Virus record (IMG/VR): IMGVR_UViG_3300035703_004056
Coordinates: 1 to 32,412 of that record
Length of the DNA: 32,412 nucleotides
Source of the DNA: a virus
Reading direction: 5' to 3' (one strand)
Part shown: in pieces, positions 15,846 to 25,057 of the stretch
Numbering within the stretch: the stretch's first letter is position 1
Layout of the letters: each line of letters begins with the position of its first letter
Notes under the pieces: model-generated
The model's input: only the letters and a program-made list of their open reading frames with translations
The model's database searches: none
What the model was told of the DNA's origin: nothing
Program-made: the position numbers and the translations under genes

Positions 15846-15907
15846 CTTGTCGAGAGAGGTGGCGTCGGTGGGTTCGTCATCGGGTCCGGTGCCCGCGATA
15901 TCTCGCG

Positions 15908-16126
15908 CTACTTCGCCTCCGGACCGGAACGCCTGGAGTTCATGGCCAGAAGCAAGGCTCCGAAAATACCCTTGCGATAGTCGCCGACATCCGCGGCGTC
16001 GCAGCCGACGGCGGGCAAGAGGCAGAACATCACAATCAGCAGAACGATATGGCCGCCCGGAGTGTTGCAGGAGCGCAGCAAGCGCTCCCACGCTCCGAGC
16101 ACGTTGCCGACGAACCCGGAGTTCAC
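15908..16126 (-). CDS. Small membrane protein, holin/spanin candidate
   Basis: This 72-residue protein has one clear membrane segment (HIVLLIVMFCLLPAVG, about residues 26-41) and a weaker second one (GIFGALLLAM). The residue after the first is a cysteine in AVGC, a loose lipobox-like pattern, so an outer-membrane spanin-type lipoprotein is possible. The 25 residues before it are long for a lipoprotein signal, so a two-helix holin is an equal alternative. The start GTG at 16124-16126 overlaps the upstream stop (GTGA). Function is inferred only from its place beside the endolysin gene. Confidence 0.5.
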   Translation of the reverse strand: MNSGFVGNVLGAWERLLRSCNTPGGHIVLLIVMFCLLPAVGCDAADVGDYRKGIFGALLLAMNSRRSGPEAK

Positions 16127-16467
16127 TGTGCCGCCCGGGACTCGACCACGGCAGCCTGAACCGCCAGATCAATGATCCGGTCCACGGTATCGGGAGCCAC
16201 GCGCTTCAACTGCGTGGCGGCCACCTGCATCAGTGCGCGGCCACGCTGCTCCCGGGGCAGTTGCAACCAGGCGTCGACACCGGGAACGGCGTATTCCTGG
16301 AACAAGCGCACGAGTTCATCATCCGAGCGCGTCGGGGTTAGTGCGGTCACCTGCTGGACGATCGGCAGGGCCAGCCGGGTGAGCTCCACGGCGGTGGCGA
16401 TATCCTGGGCGGCGCGTCCGGAGACGTAGGACAGCATCTTCAAGTAGAAGGTCTTAATCCACTTCAT
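16123..16467 (-). CDS. Lysis-cluster protein, possibly LLH holin-like
   Basis: This 114-residue protein starts with a basic segment (MKWIKTFYLKMLSYVSG) and then a moderately hydrophobic helix (VELTRLALPIVQQVTAL). Its C-terminal half is helical (DTVDRIIDLAVQAAVVE). The closing amphipathic IIxLAVQAAV helix recalls the end of LLH-superfamily holins, but the N-terminal helix is weaker than usual, so this is tentative. Its start overlaps the previous stop as ATGA, showing translational coupling to the membrane-anchored coiled-coil gene. It overlaps the next small membrane gene by 4 bases. Confidence 0.45.
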   Translation of the reverse strand: MKWIKTFYLKMLSYVSGRAAQDIATAVELTRLALPIVQQVTALTPTRSDDELVRLFQEYAVPGVDAWLQLPREQRGRALMQVAATQLKRVAPDTVDRIIDLAVQAAVVESRAAQ

Positions 16468-17153
16468 TTAATGGCTCCAAAGAGGGCGCCCCCACCGATG
16501 GGGGCGGCTATTTTGAGAATCTTGATGGCGAGCGAATCGGGTCTGGTGATTCGCGCCACATTCGCGGTCGTCTGGTTCACGTTGGCGACGATGCCCGGCG
16601 TGGCCTCCCGGATGGTGCGCAAGGTGCGCGAGGTCTCCCCGGCGGTTGTCCGGGATGCTCCCAGTAGGGCGGTCCATTGCGCCTGCCAGCAGGCCCCGTT
16701 GCCTTTGCAGTCCGTCCAGGGATCGAGGCGCGCCCCGACCATCGCCGGAATGCGCCGGTACTCATCGAGCAGTGCGACGGCGGCGGCGGTCGGGACATCG
16801 GCCTTCGCCAGAAGCTCCCCAGTGCGGCGGTCGAGCAGGACGAGCGTATCCCTGCGCGCTTCGGCGATCTCCGTCAGTGTCTGGTTCCGCCACTGTTCGG
16901 ATTCAACGACCGCAGCGTCTCGGGCGGCCGCAGCCTGCGCTTCAACTGTCCTTCGCCACGCTGCGGACTCAGCCGTGAAGTCGCCCCGGAATGCCGCAGA
17001 GTGCCGTTCGGCGATCTCCTCGAGCCTGTCCGGCAACCCAGCCGCCGTCACCTCGAGAGTGCGAACCAGCGCAAGCGCTGCAACGACGAGCCAGATCAGA
17101 ACGCCGAGCAGCACAAGGCAGAGAACATGCCGGCAATGTGTGAGGAACCCCAT
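16464..17153 (-). CDS. Membrane-anchored coiled-coil protein
   Basis: This 229-residue protein has one strong N-terminal membrane helix (HVLCLVLLGVLIWLVVAALAL, about residues 8-28). A long alanine- and arginine-rich helical stretch follows (ERHSAAFRGDFTAESAAWRR, then AAAARDAAVVESEQW), then a short loop with two cysteines (DCKGNGAC). It ends in another helical part with a small hydrophobic end (KILKIAAPIGGGALFGAIK). A single-anchor coiled-coil protein next to an endolysin could be an inner-membrane spanin, but it is longer than usual and I do not recognise a family. The ATG overlaps the TAA of the endolysin gene (TAATG), so the frame's upstream extension is not used. Confidence 0.5.
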   Translation of the reverse strand: MGFLTHCRHVLCLVLLGVLIWLVVAALALVRTLEVTAAGLPDRLEEIAERHSAAFRGDFTAESAAWRRTVEAQAAAARDAAVVESEQWRNQTLTEIAEARRDTLVLLDRRTGELLAKADVPTAAAVALLDEYRRIPAMVGARLDPWTDCKGNGACWQAQWTALLGASRTTAGETSRTLRTIREATPGIVANVNQTTANVARITRPDSLAIKILKIAAPIGGGALFGAIK

Positions 17154-17707
17154 TAGCTGGCCCGCGCCGCCGCGATCGCCTGGCGGACATTCGGTTGCGC
17201 GGCGATCTGCTGAGCAAGTGCGGCGTAATTTCCGGCTGTGGCATAACCCGCCGCGCAAATCCCCCCGATCAATGCATTAACATCACGATTCTGCTGAAAC
17301 GCCGTCCACGCGGACCGATACCGGGCAGCCGTCGTAATGAGGCCCACTTTGTCGGCGATGCTGTCTTCGGCCGTCTCGTAGTCGGCAAACTTCCGTTCGA
17401 CGTTTATGCGGAAGTATCCCGGCCGGTTCGACATGGGAACCGTGGAACGGATCCGTTGCCGTTCATCCAGCGGCAGGCGGTTGATCCCGTCCTGGGTCAG
17501 TTCTTCCCAGGTCGGAACCCAGGAGAAGGACTTGTGACGGGACGGATTGAACGTCATGCCAAACAGGTTGTTCTTCCCGCTGGGCCGTTTCCCCCAGTTG
17601 GATTCGATGGCCCATTGGGCGATGAGCACTTCCGGCGGATAACCGGCGCGGTGCTCGTAGGAAATCGCGATCGTCGCCATGGCGGCGAGGTGGTGGACTC
17701 GTGTCAT
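17153..17707 (-). CDS. Endolysin, glucosaminidase (GH73/FlgJ-like)
   Basis: This 184-residue single-domain peptidoglycan hydrolase should cleave N-acetylglucosaminyl bonds in the cell wall. The catalytic-site region reads VLIAQWAIESNWGK with the general-acid candidate Glu35, followed by NNLFGMTF. Later come FADYETAEDSIADKVGLI and CAAGYAT, matching the GH73 order (AxxExGWG, NxFGIK, Y, AGYAT). There is no signal peptide, so it needs a holin to cross the membrane. A 45-residue upstream extension of the frame is antisense to spike sequence and was rejected. ATG 17705-17707 has AGGA upstream. It opens the lysis cluster and follows the tailspike. A virion-associated role is an alternative. Confidence 0.82.
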   Translation of the reverse strand: MTRVHHLAAMATIAISYEHRAGYPPEVLIAQWAIESNWGKRPSGKNNLFGMTFNPSRHKSFSWVPTWEELTQDGINRLPLDERQRIRSTVPMSNRPGYFRINVERKFADYETAEDSIADKVGLITTAARYRSAWTAFQQNRDVNALIGGICAAGYATAGNYAALAQQIAAQPNVRQAIAAARAS

Positions 17708-17754
17708 AAGGATCCTGTGGTGTAGGGAGGGAGCGGTGAGCCGGGTGGTGTCGC

Positions 17755-20700
17755 TTAGGACGCCGAGACCAGAACGCCGCCCCGGAAAATGAGGGTCGTG
17801 TAGCTGAAGCCGTTGATGGTGAACGTCCCGATGACATTCCACGTCTGGCCTGAGTAGCCGCCGTTCACGTTGTAGCCGCCGGCATTGATGCCATTGGCGC
17901 CGACGTTGATGCCGGCACCCACGAACTGGCCGCTTGTGTTGATCACCTGGGTGGTGCCGACATAGAAGCCCCCGTTGGCTCCGGTTCCGGCGGAGATGCC
18001 TGCATCCGATTGAATGGAGTTGTAGGCGCTCAAGCCCGAGGACACATAGCCCCGGCCTTGGATGTAGGCATTGGGCGCATAAATTGCCGGGCCGATGGAG
18101 CGGTTGCTCTGTAGTGCGTCGGCCAGCGTCAGGGCATTGAAGGTGACGTTGGCGTTCGTGCTGATGTTCTGCGGGAGGCTCAGTGTGATGCCGCCGGTCG
18201 ATCCCGATACGGAGACCTGGTTGGCGGTACCACTGAGCGAGGTCACGCCGGCATTCGTGATGGTGACCGTGTTCGAAGCGTTAGAGATCGAGATGCCGGT
18301 ACTCGCAGAAATGGCGATCGCCGGGCCGGTCATCGAGTTGATAGAAGTGAGCCCACCACTCGCCAGGAGATCCACGTAGGCGCTGCCGTTTTGCGAGACC
18401 CGGAACTTGTTGGTCGCGGAGTCGAAATAGATCCGCCCCTGGCCAGCCGCCGACAACCCGGCATTGGCAGCGGATTCTGCCGAAAGCGTCAATGAAGTCG
18501 TGCCGATCAGGTACTTTGCCGTCACGCCACCAGCGCTGCATTGGATCTGGTTCGTCGCAGAACCCGAAGCAGCGAATCCGGCAGCACTCACGGAACCCGT
18601 AACGGCGATCGCGTTCGAGGCGGCGCTCGTGATCGTGAGCGTCGAAAACGTTGGTGTGGCTGAGACATGAATGGACTGCGGAAGACTCAGCGTTACGCTG
18701 CCAGTGCCGGCTGATGCGATGACCTGGTTCGCCGTTCCCGTGATCGAGCTGACCCCGCCCCCCACTCCAGCCAAGTCGACGGTGGCCCAAGCCGAGCCAT
18801 TCCAATACAAATAGGTGGAGCCGCTTCGATGCGCCCATGCCCCATACCCGGTGCCCGGCGAGTTTGGGTTCCCGGCGAGCGTCTTCAGATAAACCGCCTG
18901 ATCGAGCGTAGCGCCGAGTCCGGCGTACACGCCGCCCGAAGGTGCCTGCAAAGAGTTCGATGCAGTTCCTGAGACGTTCACGCCCGCGGCCGATACGATG
19001 GCTGACGCGGACAGGTTGCCGGCCTGGTCGATCGAAACCGTGGAGCCGAAGGTCACCAGGCCGGCGTTGTTCATCGTGATGCGGGTGGCTGCGGCGGTTT
19101 CGTCAGAGACGAAGAACTGGCCCGAAGCGTTCACGCCGAATCCGAAGGATCGCTGGTTGGCGCCCGCATTCCGGATCAGGTTCAATCCTGCGGCGCCGTC
19201 GTTGCGAATTGCGATCAATGAAAGCGCCGAGACCCCGCCGCTCAGCGCATTGATGGCAGTCGATGACGCGGAGGTGGTGAGGAACCCTTCCTGGGACTGG
19301 ATGAAGCTCGTGGCCGCGACAATCGCTGCCGTGCCGGTGGTGCCCGTGACGGTGAGAACGCGCCCTGTGTTGTTCCAGGTCAGGTTTGAAGTATCAGCGA
19401 GGGAGGACGCGCCGGCCGTGTAGGGAAGGCGCCCCGCCGTCAGGCCGCTGAGAGCCGGTGGGGAAAGCGGCGACCATACGCGGACGCCCGCCGAAGTCGA
19501 CGTGCTCTGCTCGAAGAGCTTCGACGTCGCGTTGTAGCGGATCAGTCCGACGGTATCAGCGAGAAGGTTCGCTTCAGTGCCCGAGAACGTCGTCGCCGCC
19601 ATCGCCAGGAAGCCGTCGGCATAGACCTTCGAGGAAAGCAGCGCGTCATCAAAGGCCGATGACGTGCGCGCCCCCGTGGTGATGACACCCCCGACGGCAT
19701 CCAGGCTGACGTTGAGAAGCGGCCCGCCGGTTCCGCCGCCCGACAGCGCCGTCTGGTCGAGCAGAGAGAGAACGGACTTGGTTTGTGCGCCGTTGGTCCA
19801 ATACGCCCGGAGATAACCGTCTTCGCGCTGCAGAGTGTTCTTGCTCTCGACCGCGAGCCCTGTTTTGTTCGACGGAAACTCCCGTCCGGTGCGCGAGCCG
19901 CTTGTTGGCGCCTTCAGAAACTCGAAGGTGTTCGTGCCGTGAAGACGATTACCATAGACTCGGTTCACGTCGGAGCCGACGAACGCAGACCCGTTTGGAT
20001 CTTCTTGGACGACCGCCGTGACTGTGCCCGGGCTGTAGTGTATGTCGTTGTTGGTGACGGTGTTGCGGTAGGCACGCTGGTTCGAGCCGCTGCCGATGTT
20101 GCCAAGAATGATCGGGGCCACTGATGCCGCGGATGGATGTTCAATGGTATTGCCGGAGACGGTTCCGCGCCGCGAGGCGTACATCCGCACCGCGCCCAGC
20201 CCGCAATTACGGAACCGATTCCCCGTCACCCGGACGCCAATGGCGGCGTCAGCGAGGTTGTTCGTATTCGAGGTCTGGACGCCGTAGCAGTAGTTTCCCG
20301 CCCACGATGCAATCCCGTCTTCGGTGTATTCCGGTTCGCCAACGGTCGGTACGATCACCGTGTTGTCACTGACCACACCTTCGGCAAAGCCGTCGAGATC
20401 AATCGCTGCGCCGTAGCAGGAGACGAAGGAGTTTCCCCGGTAGTTCACCCCGCGCGTAAGTCCGGCCGTGTCAAGGCCGACCGCCCACTGGCCGTTGATC
20501 CACCGCGGGACCCCGGCGCTGACATCATCCGTGCAGATGTAGCCGATGCGCCGGAAGAAGTTTCCCGCGATGTCACCGCCGACAACTCCGCCCAGCATGA
20601 TCCCGTCGCGGCCGATGTCTTCAAACGTACAGCCCTGGATCTTGAAGTCGGTATGCAGCGTGCCGAAGCCATAGAGATGGCTCCAGACCTGGTTCCCGGT

Positions 20701-21423
20701 GCCACGGCGGAAACGGCCGCCACGCACCGTGAGGCTGCGGACACCGTAGCTGTTTGCGAGCCCATCTCCCTGGGCGAGAATCCCGCCGGTCCAGCTTCCG
20801 TAGATTTCGCTGCCGGCCGTTGCCCCAAACAGGAATGAGCGGTTATCGTGCAGGTGCGGTTCGATGATCTCGATGCGGTAGACGTGGGCCGTCCTGGCAT
20901 CGATGTGCACTGCGTACCCGCCGGTATGGAAGATCCGGCAGCGGAACAGCGTGATGTCGCTGGCGCCTGGATGAATGCGGATTGACGAGTTGGCGACCAG
21001 CGTGCTCGATGAGGGATCGCTCAGGCTGCTGTAGAGCGCCGTGGCAGGAGTGGTGACTTGGCCGTCAATGGCCAATTCCCCGCAGCCGGATTTTGCACCC
21101 GCGAAGTTAAGGACACCGCGTCCTGCCGAAAGGTTCCCGGCCCGCTTAAAAATTGTGCGCGCCGCTCCGTCGCCGCGCAGAAATACGTTTGCGGGAACCG
21201 TCAAGTCCATCACCGGGTAGACGCCCCAGGGCAGATACAGCACGCCTCCGCCAGCGCCCGCTAAGGAATCCAGGCCATCCTGAATCCAGCCAGTCAGATT
21301 CGTTGCCGTAGTCCCAGCGCGCACGGCAGCGTGCTGCGCCTCGGGAATGAAGTCGAGTGCGGACGGCCGTTCGCCAAGTTTGTCGCCGAGGCTTCGGGAA
21401 ATTCGATTAGCAAACTCAGGCAT
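17755..21423 (-). CDS. Tailspike/fibre with beta-helix domain
   Basis: This protein has 1222 residues. The N-terminus (MPEFANRISRSLGDKLGERP, then ALDFIPEAQHAA) and GGGVLYLPWGVYPV through LTVPANVFLRGDG are the usual entry into a right-handed parallel beta-helix of the pectate-lyase type. Its turns continue to about residue 500 (GNTIEHPSAAS, NNDIHYSPG). Spikes of this kind bind and often cut surface polysaccharide. The second half is a fibre shaft with at least two copies of the module GTANQVxxSxxTGxxTLSLPQ, and it ends FTINGFSYTTLIFRGG. ATG 21421-21423 overlaps the hub stop by 8 bases. An earlier in-frame start at 21483 lies inside the hub gene. Catalytic residues cannot be assigned by eye. 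Confidence 0.8.
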   Translation of the reverse strand: MPEFANRISRSLGDKLGERPSALDFIPEAQHAAVRAGTTATNLTGWIQDGLDSLAGAGGGVLYLPWGVYPVMDLTVPANVFLRGDGAARTIFKRAGNLSAGRGVLNFAGAKSGCGELAIDGQVTTPATALYSSLSDPSSSTLVANSSIRIHPGASDITLFRCRIFHTGGYAVHIDARTAHVYRIEIIEPHLHDNRSFLFGATAGSEIYGSWTGGILAQGDGLANSYGVRSLTVRGGRFRRGTGNQVWSHLYGFGTLHTDFKIQGCTFEDIGRDGIMLGGVVGGDIAGNFFRRIGYICTDDVSAGVPRWINGQWAVGLDTAGLTRGVNYRGNSFVSCYGAAIDLDGFAEGVVSDNTVIVPTVGEPEYTEDGIASWAGNYCYGVQTSNTNNLADAAIGVRVTGNRFRNCGLGAVRMYASRRGTVSGNTIEHPSAASVAPIILGNIGSGSNQRAYRNTVTNNDIHYSPGTVTAVVQEDPNGSAFVGSDVNRVYGNRLHGTNTFEFLKAPTSGSRTGREFPSNKTGLAVESKNTLQREDGYLRAYWTNGAQTKSVLSLLDQTALSGGGTGGPLLNVSLDAVGGVITTGARTSSAFDDALLSSKVYADGFLAMAATTFSGTEANLLADTVGLIRYNATSKLFEQSTSTSAGVRVWSPLSPPALSGLTAGRLPYTAGASSLADTSNLTWNNTGRVLTVTGTTGTAAIVAATSFIQSQEGFLTTSASSTAINALSGGVSALSLIAIRNDGAAGLNLIRNAGANQRSFGFGVNASGQFFVSDETAAATRITMNNAGLVTFGSTVSIDQAGNLSASAIVSAAGVNVSGTASNSLQAPSGGVYAGLGATLDQAVYLKTLAGNPNSPGTGYGAWAHRSGSTYLYWNGSAWATVDLAGVGGGVSSITGTANQVIASAGTGSVTLSLPQSIHVSATPTFSTLTITSAASNAIAVTGSVSAAGFAASGSATNQIQCSAGGVTAKYLIGTTSLTLSAESAANAGLSAAGQGRIYFDSATNKFRVSQNGSAYVDLLASGGLTSINSMTGPAIAISASTGISISNASNTVTITNAGVTSLSGTANQVSVSGSTGGITLSLPQNISTNANVTFNALTLADALQSNRSIGPAIYAPNAYIQGRGYVSSGLSAYNSIQSDAGISAGTGANGGFYVGTTQVINTSGQFVGAGINVGANGINAGGYNVNGGYSGQTWNVIGTFTINGFSYTTLIFRGGVLVSAS

Positions 21424-24400
21424 AGGAGATTCCCACTTCTGCGGCGGCCACCGTCCCCGGATCCCCGGGCAGGTAGATTTCACGCCACTGGTTGTTTTCG
21501 CTTGCCGAAGCGACGCCGAACTTGTCGAGGGTCTGCACTTCGACGAGCAGTGTCTGGCCGAGCAGGTTGTCGACGGGGATGGTCAGCGCCATCGGATTGT
21601 CCGGCCCGTCGTTATAGATGGAGTCCGAGTCGGCGGCGTAGGAGTAGCTCGGCTCCTGGACGACGTACACGCTGGTCGCATCCGGCGTGACGTCCCAAGG
21701 TTGATTGACGGTGTGGACGGTGGCGGTGTTCGAAACAACCCGGCGAATCTGTCCCTTGCCGGTTCCGCCAATAATGCGCACGAGCAAGCCGCGCTCCTCG
21801 TTCGGCGTCATCCCGGCCGGATAGGTTGTGTTCTGCCACCTTGCATCGCCGATCGTTGTGGCCGAAAATATCGTCGCCTTGGTGCGGAGGATCAACACGT
21901 CTCCGGTTTCGACGCCGTCAGCCAGCGGGGTTCCCGCCACCGTGAAGGTGTCCGCTGTGTTGCTCGACACGGTGTAGTCGCGGATCTGCGCGGAACCGTC
22001 GCTCGCATCGCTGATGATCGAGACGATGCGGCCTGCCCACTCGTTGGCGGTCCAGCCAGCACCGGTAATCGTGATGGAGGAAGTCCCGACCGATCCGATC
22101 TGCATGCCGTCGACGCCCGAGTGCTTCAGCCGGTAAACCAACATCCGCACCCGGCTAATGGCGCTGGATGGCAGTGTGTAGTTCCGGGTCGCGGAGATGT
22201 TTGTCAGGGTGATCGAAGCAGGAACTCCAGACGCGGCGATCTGCCGGCACAAAGAGCCGTAGTTGGTCGAAGCGGAGACCCAGTAACTGGTCACGCCTGC
22301 AGGCCAGATAATCCCGCCGACAGTGATCTGGTTCGCGTTCCCCGCGCCCACGCGGACCGTCACCGGCGATGAGGGCGCCGTCATTTTGCCAGCTGCGTTG
22401 AGCCCGTAGAAGACGATAGTCACGTAGCTGTTCGCGGGAATCGTGCCGCCCGTGGTGGCCGTCGAGTAGGAGGTGGCGACCGGCGAGGCGTCGGTGTAGA
22501 AGCTCGTCACCGGGGCCGCGCCGCTGACCTCAAGCTTCGCCAGCGTCCCGACATCGGCCAGATCCTCGTAGACCAGGCGCAGGCCGAAGAACTTCTCGCC
22601 CACGCTGTACAGCGGGTTGCCGGCGAGCGGCGTTTCGACATTGCCGCCCCAGGGTGGAACCGGGAGCTTCGAAAAACCGATCTCTGCCGGCACGGGTGCC
22701 GCGGTCACATCGGCTGGTTTCGGGCCCACCGCCAGGTCGTACATCTCGTCGGTGGTGGTCCGTCCGGAGACATCAATCGAGTAATCTCCGTTCAGCCGCC
22801 AGCCCGAGACGCGGAACTCGCCGACGCCATCCGGCATGTCGGGATGCGTCATCGAGCAGACCATGCCGGGTTCGACATTCAAAGCCAGCACCGTCGTGCG
22901 GAACGAGAGCCCCCGGGCCTTGCGCTGCTGGGTCAGGTTGTAGCCGCCCAGCTCCTCGCGCAGCCGTGTGGTGACAACCCGCGCCGCCTGCGACTTCGAC
23001 GGACAGCCTACCAAGTTCATCTCGCTTTTGAGAAACACCGGAGCCGTGGCCCCACCAATCAACTGTGCCTGGTCGATGTCGTAAAGCGTGACCGTATTCC
23101 GGATGAACTCAAACTCCTCATCCGCAAAGTTCGCGGTCAGGTGGTTGAAGGTCGGCCGGACGGGCTTTAGCTTCAGGCTGTTGAACAGGATGTTGCCGTT
23201 CGTGAAGGCCTCGACGACGCTCGAGTTGTTGCGGATGCCAACCTTCAGCCGGCCGAAGGCGAAGGTGTAGTAGCCGAGTGCCGTCATGAGGATCTCCTGG
23301 ATCCAGTCCCGCAATGGCTTTTCTTCCTGGAGAATCCCGTTGAACCGGAACTGGGTCTCGGTTCCCGTTCCGACGACCTTGGCGACACTGGCATCGCAGA
23401 GAGCGGCTGCGGCGATCGCGGCCGAAACGTCAAAGTACTGCTCGCAGTCCGCCGCCGTTGAGAAGCGCAAGCCGCGCGCACGGAGCAGGCAGTTGATGGC
23501 AATCCAGACCGGATTAGTAAGTATCTGCTGGGTGCGAACTCCGGGGGCACTCCAGACCCAACCGGCCAGCCCCAGCGACACCGAGACCTGCATCTGGTGC
23601 TGCGTGAGGGCCGTTGGTTGGATCCCCTTCTGGTCGGTCCGGCGGATCTCGGCGAACGCCGTGCCGGCTGCATAGATCGATGGCAGGAAAGGCCCGGTGT
23701 CGCTCAGCACAAACTGATCGTTCACGGCCGCCGGATCGAGCCCTAGCGAGGTCCGCAGGCCGAGCGGCGCGGGCCCGTGCGGTGGCTGGTTGTCGAGCAG
23801 CTGCTTCAACGGGTCGGGGTCAAAGGCGCCCAACGGTCCCTCGCCGATGATCCCGAGCGCGTCGTAGAACTCCCCTTCATCGCGCCCGGCGATGATCTTG
23901 GCGGCCACCGGGATGGCGACGTTCGTGTAGATCTCGGGCACGGTCTGGCTGTAGGCCGAGTCGCCGATGATGCTGGTGGCCGTGATCGCGCGCCGGCCGT
24001 TGGCGTTGTCGCGGATCCGGACGCCTTGAGGGGAAGCGACGATGCCGCCGAAGTAGCGCTGCATGCCATGGGAGGCGCAGCCGTTGGCGGTATCGAGACC
24101 CTTGTCGCACGATGCCGGGTTGCCCCCGGAGCCCACGGAAGAGTACGGACACGCCGGGCCATTGAACACCTTCCAGCAGCCGCGGTCCACCCGGCGGGTC
24201 GGATAAGGCAGTGTAAGTTCGTAGATCCCATCGGTCGCCCGCACCGGGAACTCGGGACCGGCGTCGAGGTCCCAGTCGACGATCTCGCCGCGCCAGAGGT
24301 CGAGCTTGATGCCCTGGCCCACGTGGAAGAGGGCGAACTCGATGGTGGCGCGCCACAGATCGACGGCGTTGGCAAGATCCCGCATTACCCGGTCAGCGTT

Positions 24401-25057
24401 TCCGAAGATAAAGCTCGCGTCGTCGGCGTCATTGCCGAGTGACTGCGAAATGCTCGACCAGGTGAGAAGCCGAGCCTGATACAGCTGTCCGCCCACGGTG
24501 CACCGGCGGTCGGAGACGCAGATCGCTGGATAGCCGGTGGCGCGCGCCTGGATCTTGACGAGCGGGATCAGTTCCTGGACCTGCGATAAGAGAGCCGTCG
24601 GAAGACCCGCAGAAGGAAACCGCGTCTGCGTCGAATTCAGCGTGTAGGTCGGGGCGGTCGATGGAATCTCGACGAGGACCACGCCCACGGAGGCAACGGC
24701 GTTCGACAGATGATCAAACGTCAACGGCGCATTCTCGAACCGGCAGGTGGTCGCGGCGGTCGTGCCGTCTGGATTCGGCACCTGGAACGTGAAAGCGCCA
24801 TACGGTCCGCTCATCGCCTCCCAGAAGTCGCGCAGTCCTTCCCGCTCTGTCCGGCTCATCGAGCGCCGGACGACAAAACGGCGCGCCCCGGTGCCCAGAT
24901 AGAAACGCTGCTCAATCTTGGCGTTCGCGGAGCCGAACTGGTGGGTGACGACCGATGGGCTCAGCGTCTGAACGAACGGGTACTCAGCGAGGATCGGAAA
25001 CGGAGTCCCGCTGACGCTGATTTCTGGGACGCCGATCGTGCCAAGAGTGTCGGGCAT
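21416..25057 (-). CDS. Giant tail-tip hub: gpM-, gpL- and gpJ-like parts
   Basis: This protein has 1213 residues. Residues 1-130 resemble a gpM/distal-tail domain (RFYLGTGARRFVVRR, then REGLRDFWEAMSGPYGAFTF). Residues about 150-340 resemble lambda gpL, including four cysteines (C294, C303, C317, C327; spacing C-x8-C-x13-C-x9-C) that could hold an iron-sulfur cluster as proposed for gpL. Residues about 450-830 look gpJ-like hub (SVSLGLAGWVWSAPGV, then RDWIQEILMTALGY). The rest is beta-rich fibronectin-like modules (about 890-1000) and a C-terminal part that may touch the spike. A strong GGAGGT (complement of 25064-25069) sits 6 bases before ATG 25055-25057, which overlaps the upstream TGA, so the longer frame to 25120 is rejected. 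No separate gpK-type peptidase or gpI gene follows. Confidence 0.72.
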   Translation of the reverse strand: MPDTLGTIGVPEISVSGTPFPILAEYPFVQTLSPSVVTHQFGSANAKIEQRFYLGTGARRFVVRRSMSRTEREGLRDFWEAMSGPYGAFTFQVPNPDGTTAATTCRFENAPLTFDHLSNAVASVGVVLVEIPSTAPTYTLNSTQTRFPSAGLPTALLSQVQELIPLVKIQARATGYPAICVSDRRCTVGGQLYQARLLTWSSISQSLGNDADDASFIFGNADRVMRDLANAVDLWRATIEFALFHVGQGIKLDLWRGEIVDWDLDAGPEFPVRATDGIYELTLPYPTRRVDRGCWKVFNGPACPYSSVGSGGNPASCDKGLDTANGCASHGMQRYFGGIVASPQGVRIRDNANGRRAITATSIIGDSAYSQTVPEIYTNVAIPVAAKIIAGRDEGEFYDALGIIGEGPLGAFDPDPLKQLLDNQPPHGPAPLGLRTSLGLDPAAVNDQFVLSDTGPFLPSIYAAGTAFAEIRRTDQKGIQPTALTQHQMQVSVSLGLAGWVWSAPGVRTQQILTNPVWIAINCLLRARGLRFSTAADCEQYFDVSAAIAAAALCDASVAKVVGTGTETQFRFNGILQEEKPLRDWIQEILMTALGYYTFAFGRLKVGIRNNSSVVEAFTNGNILFNSLKLKPVRPTFNHLTANFADEEFEFIRNTVTLYDIDQAQLIGGATAPVFLKSEMNLVGCPSKSQAARVVTTRLREELGGYNLTQQRKARGLSFRTTVLALNVEPGMVCSMTHPDMPDGVGEFRVSGWRLNGDYSIDVSGRTTTDEMYDLAVGPKPADVTAAPVPAEIGFSKLPVPPWGGNVETPLAGNPLYSVGEKFFGLRLVYEDLADVGTLAKLEVSGAAPVTSFYTDASPVATSYSTATTGGTIPANSYVTIVFYGLNAAGKMTAPSSPVTVRVGAGNANQITVGGIIWPAGVTSYWVSASTNYGSLCRQIAASGVPASITLTNISATRNYTLPSSAISRVRMLVYRLKHSGVDGMQIGSVGTSSITITGAGWTANEWAGRIVSIISDASDGSAQIRDYTVSSNTADTFTVAGTPLADGVETGDVLILRTKATIFSATTIGDARWQNTTYPAGMTPNEERGLLVRIIGGTGKGQIRRVVSNTATVHTVNQPWDVTPDATSVYVVQEPSYSYAADSDSIYNDGPDNPMALTIPVDNLLGQTLLVEVQTLDKFGVASASENNQWREIYLPGDPGTVAAAEVGISYA

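Noticed and set aside
17708-17842. Upstream extension of the endolysin frame
   Set aside because: It overlaps the spike's 3' end, has no ribosome-binding site, and precedes the normal start of the glucosaminidase domain.
21347-22372. A 341-codon plus-strand frame over the hub gene
   Set aside because: It has no recognisable motif and no ribosome-binding site. The hub frame on the other strand explains the DNA.
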